Source: Saccharococcus thermophilus (lineage in GTDB: Bacteria > Bacillota > Bacilli > Bacillales > Anoxybacillaceae). From it: a stretch of DNA of 64,000 nt. Below, in pieces: positions 27,550 through 35,878 of this stretch (the first letter of the stretch is position 1; each line of letters starts with the position of its first letter). Location: assembly GCF_011761475.1 (NCBI RefSeq), contig NZ_JAASRS010000001.1:1798001-1862000 (forward strand), in the 5' to 3' direction. A program made the position numbers and the translations under genes. The notes beneath the pieces are model-generated. The model was given only the letters and a program-made list of their open reading frames with translations, did not search any database and was not told the DNA's origin.

Positions 27550-28185
27550 TTATTTTTTCGGCAATACGGCAACACGGTAGCTTGGAACGTTTAACACGCG
27601 CGTCACTGCCTCAACAATCCATTTCTTTATTTGCAAGTTATCTGCGCCTTTCGCAACGACCAACACCCCGCGAATTTCCGGTTTTTTCGTTGTTAATACA
27701 ATCGGTGTTTCGTTATCGCCATCACGGACGACGACGACTTCTTCATTTGTAGAGTGATTTTCGATCTTCCGCTTGCCGCCTTCACGGTCCGTTTCTTCAG
27801 TCGTTTGTTGCTGAGAAACGCGATTTTTCTCTAATATTTTCATTTCCGTTGTATCGAGATTGACGACAACGGTCACATCTTCCACTCCTTCAATCGCTTC
27901 AAGCGCCGCTTTTAACTCTTTTTCGTAACGTTCTTCATAAGCATCGATCACTTTCGACTTTGTGTCTTGCTTGATTCCAAAGGCCGGCTCTGCTTGTTGC
28001 GATGATGGTGCGGCTGTTTCTTTTTGAACGGTTGACACTTCCGCACCCTTTGAAAAATGGCTCATCACCATAAGCCCAATTCCAGCTAATAGCAGCAAAA
28101 CGACATACGAAAAAGGTGGTTTCTTCTGTTTCTCCGTGCCTTCATTTTTTGGCGATGAAAGAAAACGTTTAATGAGCTCGAGCAT
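27550..28185 (-). CDS. spoIIIAG: Stage III sporulation protein AG
   Basis: Ring-forming component of the SpoIIIA-SpoIIQ channel. 211 residues with one TM segment at about 25-43 ('YVVLLLLAGIGLMVMSHF'), a variable linker and a ring-building domain beginning about residue 90 ('IEGVEDVTVVVNLDTTEMK') that ends 'LNVPSYRVAVLPKK'. It overlaps spoIIIAF by 17 bases, showing translational coupling. Confidence 0.95.
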   Translation of the reverse strand: MLELIKRFLSSPKNEGTEKQKKPPFSYVVLLLLAGIGLMVMSHFSKGAEVSTVQKETAAPSSQQAEPAFGIKQDTKSKVIDAYEERYEKELKAALEAIEGVEDVTVVVNLDTTEMKILEKNRVSQQQTTEETDREGGKRKIENHSTNEEVVVVRDGDNETPIVLTTKKPEIRGVLVVAKGADNLQIKKWIVEAVTRVLNVPSYRVAVLPKK

Positions 28186-28804
28186 CCCCCCATTCCCTCC
28201 CCTTTACTTGCACCACAATTTTATTTTCATCGACTTCCCATTTGCTGGCTAAAAAAGCGCGCAGCTCATTTTCTAGTTGATGATCGCTATTTTGTGAATG
28301 GGCCGGTTCCGATGCATCAATCACAACAGGCTCAATCCCTTCTGGCGTCTCCTGTTTGGAAAGCACTACCGCAATCTTTTTAATATCTCTTGGAATTTGT
28401 AAATCCTCTTTTTCTTTTGTTTGTAAAGAGACGTCTTCCACGCTTAATCCATACTCTTTCATCAACTCCCCGTCTACCTTTTTTTTCATCTGGACAGCCA
28501 TTTGTTCTAAAATATATGCGCGTTGCGAGGCTTGTATTTCTTTTTTCTTCATTTCTATTTCATTTTTTATCATCTCTTGTTCATTCCCCCTTTCTGATAA
28601 GCTGGATATGGCCGAAGCGACGAGACGGTCAGGATGGATGGAGAGCAGCTGCAAAATCGGCGATAACATTAATAACAGCAAAATGAGTCCCACTACCATT
28701 TTTACATACTTTTGCATATTGCTAGAGGGAAGCAGAAAATCAATGATGATCGCAAATAAAATAAAAATAAGAATATTGGTGATCCATTCTGTTACAAATT
28801 GCAT
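28169..28804 (-). CDS. spoIIIAF: Stage III sporulation protein AF
   Basis: 211-residue membrane protein with two N-terminal TM segments (about 5-25 'WITNILIFILFAIIIDFLL' and 35-55 'VKMVVGLILLLLMLSPILQ') and a soluble C-terminal domain resembling ring-building domains. Part of the forespore-engulfment secretion-like complex. The ATG follows a GGGGGAA site ten bases after the AE stop. Confidence 0.94.
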   Translation of the reverse strand: MQFVTEWITNILIFILFAIIIDFLLPSSNMQKYVKMVVGLILLLLMLSPILQLLSIHPDRLVASAISSLSERGNEQEMIKNEIEMKKKEIQASQRAYILEQMAVQMKKKVDGELMKEYGLSVEDVSLQTKEKEDLQIPRDIKKIAVVLSKQETPEGIEPVVIDASEPAHSQNSDHQLENELRAFLASKWEVDENKIVVQVKGREWGDARAH

Positions 28805-28814
28805 AGTTTTCCCC

Positions 28815-29981
28815 CTATCGAACCATCATCGTAATATTTCCCGCCGTAATAATAATGGTCAAACTGAGGAAAAACATCAGCGAGACGATGGCCAGCGCCG
28901 CAAGTACATAGGCAATGCTTTTGCTCATAATGCTAAGGCAAGAAATGACCGGCCCTCCTCCTAACGGCTGCATGATCGCCGCAGAAACTTTATATATAAA
29001 CGCAATCGCAAAAATTTTCAGCGCTGGAAACGCGGCAATCATCAATAAAATCGCAACGCCGACAATGCCGACCGTATTTTTCAATAACATCGAAGCGCTC
29101 ACAACGCTGTCGGCCGCATCCGTAAACATTTTGCCGACAACAGGAATAAAGTTTCCCGTCACAAATTTCGCCGTCCGCAGCGCAATCCCATCGGCAATCG
29201 CCGATGTCGTTCCTTTTACCGACATGACTCCAAGAAAAACCGTCAAAATAACTCCGAGTATCCCGACGCCGATTTTTGTCAGCAGCTCCGCCAGATGTGT
29301 AACTTTATAATGATCGGTGAGCGTGCTGACAATGCTTAAAAGCGCGGCTAAAAACAAAAGCGGCAACGTTACATATTCAACAATCATTCCTGTCATATTC
29401 ATCAGAAATAGAATAATCGGATGAAAAAACGCCGCCGATATCACTCCTCCGGAAGACGCCAGCAGCGCCAGCAGCAGAGGAAGCATCGCGATCATAAAAT
29501 GGCTCATCGTCCTTACAGCGTCGAGCGCATAATCCATTGCAACGCGAAAACTGTTTAGCGCAATAATAAGAAGCACCAGATAAACGACGGCATAGGCGAC
29601 TTTGCTGACGGTTTGTTGCGCAAACGCGTTTTGCAATGATTGCAGCACCATGCTAAATACCGTTAATAAAATTAACGTTCCTAGCAATTTTCCGTTTACT
29701 TGCAATTCGTAAAAGAGAAATTTCATCAACGCGCCCAGCCATTCTTTTAACGATAATTTATTTTCGCCGCTTAAAAAATCCGTAAGCGACCCTTTTTGGC
29801 TTTCCGGCAAAAAGCCGCCGTATTTCGTGACAATATCTTCCCAAAATTGGCGAATTCCGTTGACATCCAGCTGTTCAATTTGCTTTTGCACCAATTGCCC
29901 ATTAGAAGAGGAAGCTTGTACAACAAACGGTGATAAAAAGAAGAAAAAGAAACTTGCCGCTGTTATGATTTTTCGGATCAA
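28815..29981 (-). CDS. spoIIIAE: Stage III sporulation protein AE
   Basis: 388-residue polytopic membrane protein with an N-terminal signal-like segment ('IITAASFFFFFLSPFVVQA') and about seven TM helices, thought to be the export-apparatus-like core of the complex. Starts at TTG with GGGGGTGA upstream. Long hydrophobic stretches include 'LGTLILLTVFSMVLQSL' and 'YVLAALAIVSLMFFLSL'. Confidence 0.95.
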   Translation of the reverse strand: MIRKIITAASFFFFFLSPFVVQASSSNGQLVQKQIEQLDVNGIRQFWEDIVTKYGGFLPESQKGSLTDFLSGENKLSLKEWLGALMKFLFYELQVNGKLLGTLILLTVFSMVLQSLQNAFAQQTVSKVAYAVVYLVLLIIALNSFRVAMDYALDAVRTMSHFMIAMLPLLLALLASSGGVISAAFFHPIILFLMNMTGMIVEYVTLPLLFLAALLSIVSTLTDHYKVTHLAELLTKIGVGILGVILTVFLGVMSVKGTTSAIADGIALRTAKFVTGNFIPVVGKMFTDAADSVVSASMLLKNTVGIVGVAILLMIAAFPALKIFAIAFIYKVSAAIMQPLGGGPVISCLSIMSKSIAYVLAALAIVSLMFFLSLTIIITAGNITMMVR

Positions 29982-30003
29982 TTCATCACCCCCTATTCTC
30001 CCT

Positions 30004-30396
30004 TCATGACGCAGGAATCAAGCCGATGACCGCTTCAATGATCGCTGTTAAAATCGGGATCGCCAGCGCCAAAATAATAATTTTTCCCCCTAATTCAATT
30101 TTCGAGGCAATCGCTCCCTGGCCGGCGTCTTTGGAAACTTGCGCAGCAAATTCGGCAATATAGGCAATGCCAATAATTTTCAAAATCGTTTCCAAATAAA
30201 CCATATTGATTTTGGCGCTAGACGCCATTTTTTGCAGCATATTTAAAATCTCGCTGATTTTGTCGACAAGAAACAGGAAAATGATACAGCCGACAAATAC
30301 CGTTAGCAAAAAGGCAATACTCGATTTATGTTCTTTAAGCAGCACGACTAAAAACGTCGCAATCAAACCAAGACCGACAATTTGTAAAATCTCAAT
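30004..30396 (-). CDS. spoIIIAD: Stage III sporulation protein AD (start codon uncertain)
   Basis: Two- to three-TM membrane subunit of the SpoIIIA complex. Conserved N-terminal residues 'IEILQIVGLGLIATF' extend upstream of the first ATG/GTG/TTG-type codon (TTG at 30366), so the biologically likely start is at 30396, where an AGGAGG eight bases upstream points to an ATT codon (130 residues). An ATG at 30405-30403 is out of frame by one: the sequence reads ATGGGCGATT, and loss of one G would give ATG-GCG-ATT in frame. Either ATT is used or there is a one-base insertion or sequence error. The TTG at 30366 would delete part of TM1. Confidence 0.85.
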   Translation of the reverse strand: MEILQIVGLGLIATFLVVLLKEHKSSIAFLLTVFVGCIIFLFLVDKISEILNMLQKMASSAKINMVYLETILKIIGIAYIAEFAAQVSKDAGQGAIASKIELGGKIIILALAIPILTAIIEAVIGLIPAS

Positions 30397-30408
30397 CGCC
30401 CATCCCTC

Positions 30409-30615
30409 CTAACCGCGGAACAAAAATACGTCTTTAATTTTTTGAAACAAATCGCTGACAATCGAGGCGACCATAAACAAAATGTAAATAAAACCAAGCA
30501 GCGTGACCCATTGGGCATACTCCTTTTTCCCCATTTGATCGAGCACCGTATGCAAAAAAGCCACGACGATTCCGACGCCAGCGATTTTAAAAATAATATC
30601 AACATCAATGCTCAT
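30409..30615 (-). CDS. spoIIIAC: Stage III sporulation protein AC
   Basis: 68-residue protein with two TM helices ('IIFKIAGVGIVVAFLHTVL' and 'WVTLLGFIYILFMVASIVS'), similar in size to the small inner-membrane subunits of secretion apparatus. The ATG at 30615 has AGGAGG about nine bases upstream; an earlier in-frame start has none. Confidence 0.95.
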   Translation of the reverse strand: MSIDVDIIFKIAGVGIVVAFLHTVLDQMGKKEYAQWVTLLGFIYILFMVASIVSDLFQKIKDVFLFRG

Positions 30616-30632
30616 TTTGTTCTGCCTCCTGT

Positions 30633-31145
30633 TCAAATCAATAAAATCACGAGTAACAATCCTGTAAGAACCCCTAAGCTTTTCGCCATTTTTTCATAGC
30701 GTGACTGCCTTTCGAGCGCATCGGCCTCTTCCCGCTCCAAATGGACGAGCGCCAGCGCGATTTGCTTCTGCTGTGTCAGGAGGTCGTACTGCCCGAGCGT
30801 TTCCCCGAATTGCCTCATAATATCTAATTCCCCTTGTTTGAGCGCCGTCGAACTCCATACCGTTTGCAAGCTTTCTTCCCATGCTTGTTGAACGCTCGTT
30901 TCTCCTTTTTGCAGCTTGGCGGCGAATTGCTCGAACAGTTTGGAAAGCGGTGGCGATATTTGCTTGCTAATATGCAACGCGGCTTCAGATAGTGGGGTGT
31001 GCGCATACATAATTTCCGCTTCTAGCACTTTGAGCGCTGCTTTCAACTGGCGAAGCTGTCTCGGACGCTCTTGCAGCATTCGCGCCGCTTCAAATCCAAA
31101 CCACGTTGTCGTAAGGAGAATCAACATTGCGCCGATCAGCTTCAT
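30633..31145 (-). CDS. spoIIIAB: Stage III sporulation protein AB
   Basis: 170 residues, a TM helix at each end ('LIGAMLILLTTTWFGFEAA' and 'LGVLTGLLLVILLI') enclosing a helical soluble domain of the type II secretion GspF-like fold. The ATG overlaps the spoIIIAA stop as ATGA. Confidence 0.95.
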   Translation of the reverse strand: MKLIGAMLILLTTTWFGFEAARMLQERPRQLRQLKAALKVLEAEIMYAHTPLSEAALHISKQISPPLSKLFEQFAAKLQKGETSVQQAWEESLQTVWSSTALKQGELDIMRQFGETLGQYDLLTQQKQIALALVHLEREEADALERQSRYEKMAKSLGVLTGLLLVILLI

Positions 31146-32074
31146 CTGCTTTTCACCACCCCGCTTCGCTCATACAGGGCCGTTCCGTGCGTATCCGTAA
31201 TGCGTCTTACCGTGCCCGGACCGAATTCGTTCGTCAGTTCAACAAACCGCGCAAATACTCCTTGTTCGATGATGGGGCGCAATGTCGGGCGCTGCAGTAC
31301 ATCTTTCCAATTTCTTCCGTGGACTGTCGTCCATATGCATACCCCAGCGTTCACCGCCTCTAAAATCGCTTCGCTATCTTCGGCGCGTCCAATCTCATCG
31401 ACAATCAGCACATCCGGGCTCATCGAGCGGATCATCATCATCATTCCTTCTGCTTTCGGGCATGCGTCAAGCACATCGACGCGGTTTCCTAATTCAAATT
31501 GCGGAATGCCTTTTACACATCCGGCAATTTCCGAACGTTCATCGACAATTCCTACTTTTTGTGATGGAATATGTTTCGCGCGAATCCCGGTGCTGATCAT
31601 TCGTGCCGCGTCGCGCAGCAGCGTCGTTTTCCCTGTCTGTGGCGAACCGATGATCATCGTATTATGCCAGCGGCCGTTATACACATACGGGACGAGCGGT
31701 TCGGCGATGCCGATTTTCTGTTTCGCAATGCGGATATTGAAAGAAGTCACATGACGAATTGCTTTCACGCTTCCGGCCTCAGTTACGACTTTCCCTGCTA
31801 GTCCAACACGATGTCCTCCCTGTATGGTAATAAATCCGCGTTTCAATTCCTCTTCTATTGCATAAATCGAATATTGACTCAATTTATTAAGCAAATGCAT
31901 TCCATCTTCGCAAGTCACTTCATATGGAAGAAATTGTGCCTTTCCTTTCACAATAATTTCTAATGGCCGAAGAACCCTTATGCGAATTTCTTCCATCTGT
32001 TCATGCCATAAAGGGGGCTGTTGCTGCAGTATGGCGGCAATCGTTTTCGGAAGTATATCCCATATCGCTTGCAT
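31142..32074 (-). CDS. spoIIIAA: Stage III sporulation protein AA (secretion-type ATPase)
   Basis: Cytoplasmic ATPase powering the SpoIIIA complex. 310 residues; Walker A in 'IIGSPQTGKTTLLRD' (about 140-150), Walker B in 'SPDVLIVDEIGRAED' and an 'HGRNWKDVLQRP' segment. It heads the eight-gene operon. Expected sigma-E promoter in 32075-32134; no clear match was assigned. Confidence 0.95.
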   Translation of the reverse strand: MQAIWDILPKTIAAILQQQPPLWHEQMEEIRIRVLRPLEIIVKGKAQFLPYEVTCEDGMHLLNKLSQYSIYAIEEELKRGFITIQGGHRVGLAGKVVTEAGSVKAIRHVTSFNIRIAKQKIGIAEPLVPYVYNGRWHNTMIIGSPQTGKTTLLRDAARMISTGIRAKHIPSQKVGIVDERSEIAGCVKGIPQFELGNRVDVLDACPKAEGMMMMIRSMSPDVLIVDEIGRAEDSEAILEAVNAGVCIWTTVHGRNWKDVLQRPTLRPIIEQGVFARFVELTNEFGPGTVRRITDTHGTALYERSGVVKSR

Positions 32075-32134
32075 TTCATTCCCCTCCCCTGCTGGACTAG
32101 TTCATATGTATGGGACGGAAAACGAATTTATGAC

Positions 32135-32416
32135 TTACTTATAAATGCCGATGAGAATAAGAGTGACCCCTAAAGCGATAAAACCTAACTTCGAAAAAGA
32201 AAGCTCGTCCGCTAAAGAAAGCAGGCCAATCATCATCGTGACGATAAAAATAGTCGGTCCGATCACTGCAAGGAGCGCATTGACGGCCAATGCTTTTTTG
32301 ACATCGTTGAACAGCAGCATGGCAAGAGCAGCGATCATCTCCATCGTCGCCGACAATAGCCGCATTCCTGCCATTGACAAAACGGCTGGTTCGACGAATA
32401 GTAGCCATCGTTTCAT
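32135..32416 (-). CDS. yqhV: DUF2619 membrane protein YqhV
   Basis: 93 residues with three predicted TM helices ('MRLLSATMEMIAALAMLLF', 'ALLAVIGPTIFIVTMMIGL', 'LGFIALGVTLILIGIYK'). The B. subtilis orthologue sits in the same place, upstream of spoIIIAA. Function unknown. The ATG follows AGGAGG. Confidence 0.88.
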   Translation of the reverse strand: MKRWLLFVEPAVLSMAGMRLLSATMEMIAALAMLLFNDVKKALAVNALLAVIGPTIFIVTMMIGLLSLADELSFSKLGFIALGVTLILIGIYK

Positions 32417-32604
32417 ATGTTCCTCCTAATATAAAATTGAGATGGTTAGTACAAACGTATGCCGGAACAGGGAATTTCAGAAGAGATTTTTTTCTTTTGT
32501 GACATGGCTCCTTAAGAAGAGATATATGGACATATTTAAAAAAATAGTTTAATAATGGAAGTAGAGGCGGATGATAAATAATATCGAAAACAATGGGGGA
32601 AATT

Positions 32605-32796
32605 ATGAGGAAGCTTTCTACGTTCGGGAAAATTACCTTTTGGGTTGGGTGTATATTTGCAGTTTCCGGAGTTCTTGGTCTGTTCCATGCTTTTTTGCTA
32701 GCAAGAAATACATCGATTAGTTATGTCTTGATTGGCATCATGCTCATCAGTACATCGTTTTTATACGAAAAGAAAAAAGGGTCAGAGAAACCTTAG
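32605..32796 (+). CDS. Small two-TM hypothetical membrane protein
   Basis: 63 residues from the ATG at 'MRKLSTFGKITFWVGCIF', with a GGGGGAA site just upstream; the in-frame ATG at 32593 would lie within that site. Two hydrophobic segments ('ITFWVGCIFAVSGVLGLF', 'SYVLIGIMLISTSFLY') and a basic C-terminus. No family recognised. It is the only plus-strand gene between spo0A and yqhQ, apart from IS genes, which suggests a late arrival. The interval 32417-32604 shows nothing definite. Confidence 0.6.
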   Translation: MRKLSTFGKITFWVGCIFAVSGVLGLFHAFLLARNTSISYVLIGIMLISTSFLYEKKKGSEKP

Positions 32797-32806
32797 CTGA
32801 AACGAC

Positions 32807-32837
32807 AAAAAAGCCCCCTGCGTCAAGCGCAAGGAGC
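32807..32837 (-). terminator. Terminator of efp (bidirectional position)
   Basis: GCTCCTTGCGC / GCAGGGGGC stem with TTTTTTG on the minus strand, nine bases after the efp stop. It also lies ten bases beyond the small plus-strand gene. Confidence 0.65.
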
Positions 32838-32845
32838 AAATCGCG

Positions 32846-33403
32846 TCAGGCACGGGACACGTATGTGCCGTCTGCTGTGTTGATAATGAGCGTATCGCCT
32901 TCGTTGACAAAGAACGGAACTTGTACGACAAGACCGGTTTCTAACTTCGCTGGCTTCGAGCCGCCAGAAGCGGTATCGCCTTTAATGCCCGGTTCTGTTT
33001 CTACTACTTTTAATTCAACAGTATTTGGAAGTTCTACCCCGATCGTTTCGCCTTGGTACATCATGATGTAAACTTCCATATTTTCTTTTAAAAATTTCAA
33101 TTCATGTTCGATTTGTTTCGCTGGAAGTTCGATTTGTTCATATGTTTCCATATCCATAAATACGTGTTGATCGCCGTTGGCATATAAATATTGCATTTTG
33201 CGCGTATCGATTTGGGCGCGGTTTACTTTTTCGCCGGCGCGGAACGTTTTTTCTTGAATAGCTCCTGTGCGAAGGTTGCGAAGCTTCGAGCGGACGAACG
33301 CCGCACCTTTTCCAGGTTTGACGTGCTGGAATTCGATGACGCGCCAAATATCGCCATCTACTTCAATCGTTAATCCTGTGCGAAAATCGTTCACTGAAAT
33401 CAT
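32846..33403 (-). CDS. efp: Translation elongation factor P
   Basis: 185 residues in the three-domain EF-P fold; rescues ribosomes stalled at polyproline. The modified loop in domain I reads '[18 protein letters not shown]', with the conserved Lys in the tip (Bacillus-type 5-aminopentanol modification site). The C-terminal signature '[18 protein letters not shown]' is present. The ATG follows GGGAGG. It is adjacent to the prolidase-like peptidase, as in B. subtilis. Confidence 0.97.
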   Translation of the reverse strand: MISVNDFRTGLTIEVDGDIWRVIEFQHVKPGKGAAFVRSKLRNLRTGAIQEKTFRAGEKVNRAQIDTRKMQYLYANGDQHVFMDMETYEQIELPAKQIEHELKFLKENMEVYIMMYQGETIGVELPNTVELKVVETEPGIKGDTASGGSKPAKLETGLVVQVPFFVNEGDTLIINTADGTYVSRA

Positions 33404-33430
33404 CCGTTAAAATCCTCCCACACGATAAAT

Positions 33431-34492
33431 TTATAAAATGATCAGCTCTTTTGGCGAATGAGTCAGCGGTTCATTGCCGTTTTCCGTGACAACCGTATCA
33501 TCTTCAATGCGCACGCCGCCAAGTCCTGGGATATAAATCCCCGGTTCCACGGTGACCACCATGCCAGGCGCCAGCACGACATCGGAACGGACGGACAACG
33601 CTGGCCCTTCGTGAATCTCCAGGCCGATTCCGTGGCCGGTAGAATGCCCGAAATACTCGCCATAGCCTTTTTCGCTAATGTAATCGCGTGTCAGCGCATC
33701 CGCTTCTTTTCCGGTCATTCCCGGCTTAATGCCGTTCATGCCGCGCAATTGCGCTTGAAGCACAATGTCATAAATCGTTTTTAACTCGTCGCTAATGGCG
33801 CCGACGGCAATCGTTCTTGTGATGTCGGAACAATATCCTTTGTAATAAGCGCCAAAATCAAGGGTGACGAGCTCGCCTTTTTCAATCACTTTCTCGGTCG
33901 CCACTCCGTGCGGCAATGCGGAGCGATAGCCAGATGCAACGATCGTGTCAAACGATGAGGAAGTTGCCCCTTGTTTTCGCATAAAAAATTCCAGCTCATT
34001 CGCCACATCAATTTCTTTTACACCCGGGCGAATAAACGAAAGGATGTGCTCAAATGCCGCATCAGCAATTTCCGCCGCTTCCTTTAATATCTTAATCTCT
34101 GATTCCGACTTAATCAAGCGCAACTTTTCAATGACATGCGAAGTTGGGACGAGCTCCGCCTTTACGGCGCTTTCATACGCCTTAAACGTTGCGTACGAAA
34201 CGTCTTCCTGCTCGAAGCCAAGCTTTTGAATGCCAAGGCGGGCAACTTGCTTCGCAGCCTCCTCAACAATCGGTCCGGTATGTTGGACAATTTCAAAGCC
34301 TTGCACTTGTTTAGATGCTTGCTCGACATAGCGGAAATCAGTAATAAACACCGCTTTATCCCGGCTAATGACCGCGACGCCGGCCGTTCCGGTAAAACCG
34401 GTAATATAGCGGCGGTTGTACGGATTGGTGACAAGTAGGCCGTCGATATGATGTTCATCAAACAATGCACGTAATTTTTCGAGTTTTTCCAT
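33431..34492 (-). CDS. Xaa-Pro aminopeptidase/dipeptidase, M24 family (YqhT)
   Basis: 353-residue two-metal peptidase hydrolysing X-Pro bonds. N-terminal creatinase-like domain (1-130), then the pita-bread fold with metal ligands in 'LVTLDFGAYYKGYCSDITRT' parts (Asp, Asp), 'GHSTGHGIGLEIHEGP' (His), 'VTVEPGIYI' (Glu) and 'GVRIEDDTVV' (Glu). ATG preceded by GAGGAGA. Located between aroQ and efp, 27 bases from efp. Confidence 0.94.
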   Translation of the reverse strand: MEKLEKLRALFDEHHIDGLLVTNPYNRRYITGFTGTAGVAVISRDKAVFITDFRYVEQASKQVQGFEIVQHTGPIVEEAAKQVARLGIQKLGFEQEDVSYATFKAYESAVKAELVPTSHVIEKLRLIKSESEIKILKEAAEIADAAFEHILSFIRPGVKEIDVANELEFFMRKQGATSSSFDTIVASGYRSALPHGVATEKVIEKGELVTLDFGAYYKGYCSDITRTIAVGAISDELKTIYDIVLQAQLRGMNGIKPGMTGKEADALTRDYISEKGYGEYFGHSTGHGIGLEIHEGPALSVRSDVVLAPGMVVTVEPGIYIPGLGGVRIEDDTVVTENGNEPLTHSPKELIIL

Positions 34493-34519
34493 CCTTCAAT
34501 CTCCTCTTCCCTGTATTTC

Positions 34520-34624
34520 AGAACCTCCACACGACTAAAGTCGGTGGGTTCTGACGTACGAAAGAATTTTTCCTACACCTGCGTGCAGGCACTCACTCTT
34601 GTTTGTCGGCTTTGTTCAAAACCG
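34520..34624 (-). repeat. IS200/IS605-type end relic (TnpB guide-RNA-scaffold-like hairpin)
   Basis: On the minus strand, AGAACC-CAC-CGACT-TT-AGTCG-TGTG-GA-GGTTCT (34552-34520) forms an extended hairpin like the right-end stem of IS200/IS605 elements, which overlaps the 3' end of TnpB guide RNAs. Upstream sequence (to 34624) has a second small stem (GCCTGCACGCAGG) and no coding frame. No tnpA or tnpB is present. I infer a decayed or MITE-like element in the yqhT-aroQ gap; the boundaries are approximate. Confidence 0.45.
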
Positions 34625-34651
34625 TTTTCTACTTAATTCCAATAACTCAAA

Positions 34652-35098
34652 TCATGGCTTATGTGATTTATACTTTTGTAATAATGCTAAAATGGCTAGC
34701 CGATAGCCCATTAATCCAAAGCCGACAATTTGTCCGGCAACAACCGGGGCAATCACAGACTGATGGCGAAACGGCTCGCGCGCATGAATATTGGAAATAT
34801 GTACTTCCACCACCGGGACGCTGACACTGGCAATCGCGTCGCGAATCGCATAACTATAATGCGTAAGCGCGCCAGCATTTAAAACAATGCCGTCGTATTT
34901 TCCTTCCGCCTCATGAATGCGGTCGATAATCGCGCCTTCGTGATTGCTTTGAAAACAGGTCAGTTTCGCTCCATGTTCGCCCGCAAACGATATCAGTTCT
35001 TGCTCTAACTCTTGAAGCGTTGTGCTTCCGTAAATATGCGGTTCCCGCTTGCCGAGAAGATTCAAGTTCGGACCGTTAATGAGAAGAAAATGCGCCAT
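34652..35098 (-). CDS. aroQ: 3-dehydroquinate dehydratase, type II
   Basis: Third step of the shikimate pathway: 3-dehydroquinate to 3-dehydroshikimate. 148 residues from ATG '[19 protein letters not shown]' (AAAGGAG upstream). Active-site signatures: '[17 protein letters not shown]' (catalytic Tyr), '[17 protein letters not shown]', and '[18 protein letters not shown]' (His, Arg). An upstream in-frame start is not supported. Confidence 0.96.
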   Translation of the reverse strand: MAHFLLINGPNLNLLGKREPHIYGSTTLQELEQELISFAGEHGAKLTCFQSNHEGAIIDRIHEAEGKYDGIVLNAGALTHYSYAIRDAIASVSVPVVEVHISNIHAREPFRHQSVIAPVVAGQIVGFGLMGYRLAILALLQKYKSHKP

Positions 35099-35172
35099 AT
35101 TCTTAACTCCTTTAATCCAGCGAAAGAAATATTGAAACATTCTTTATTTTACCATAAAGTCGGCGCTTCTCA

Positions 35173-35685
35173 CTACTGATTTGTTGATGTTTCTTGTGTT
35201 TGTCGATTCATTTCTTGCGTTTCAAATGAAATCGAATACCCGATAAAAACTCCATATAAAATGTACAAACAAAGCGTCGTAATGATGGTATTCCGCTGCA
35301 AATGAGAAACGGTTTCTAAATTAGGGAAGAGAGGATTTAATACGTAAAATACAATCAGCCACCATGCAACGCCATACAATATACCCGCCCACATTCCTTT
35401 TATTTTCCTTAATGTAGCATAATAAATGAGAGCGACTAATATGGATAATAATCCAATGAGCAAAATGGCGACATAATTGCCAAGCTTTCCATATTTCCAA
35501 TCACCGGCCACCCATGGGGTCAAAATCATATTCGGACTTATTTCGCTGAAATGAAAGAAATACCCTAAATATCCAATCAAGCTCCAAAACACACCACCAA
35601 CAAATCCAGTAATGACTGTTTTCAGCAAAAGGGACATCGGCCGTTCTTTCTTATTTTGTTCGAGCTGTTCTTGATTTTCCGCCAT
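35173..35685 (-). CDS. yqhR: YqhR-family membrane protein
   Basis: 170 residues from ATG 'MAENQEQLEQNKKER', chosen for the AAGGGGG site; the longer frame upstream is non-coding in character. A charged N-terminus is followed by about four TM segments ('VITGFVGGVFWSLIGYLGY', 'YVAILLIGLLSILVALIYY', 'WAGILYGVAWWLIVFYVLN', 'LCLYILYGVFIGYSISF'). Function unknown; position matches B. subtilis yqhR. Confidence 0.88.
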   Translation of the reverse strand: MAENQEQLEQNKKERPMSLLLKTVITGFVGGVFWSLIGYLGYFFHFSEISPNMILTPWVAGDWKYGKLGNYVAILLIGLLSILVALIYYATLRKIKGMWAGILYGVAWWLIVFYVLNPLFPNLETVSHLQRNTIITTLCLYILYGVFIGYSISFETQEMNRQTQETSTNQ

Positions 35686-35878
35686 TTTGTTTTCACCCCC
35701 TTGTACGTAGTATGACCGGTTATTCGCAAAGTCATGAATAGAACGGCAAAAAAGTGCAACAGCCATAGGTGTAAACGTTGAAATTTTTGGAAATGATAAT
35801 AATAACATCAACCTAGAGGTTTCTAAATGTTTTTTGTAGAATAAAATTATAAAGATAAAAAATGGGTTGGTGTCAACA

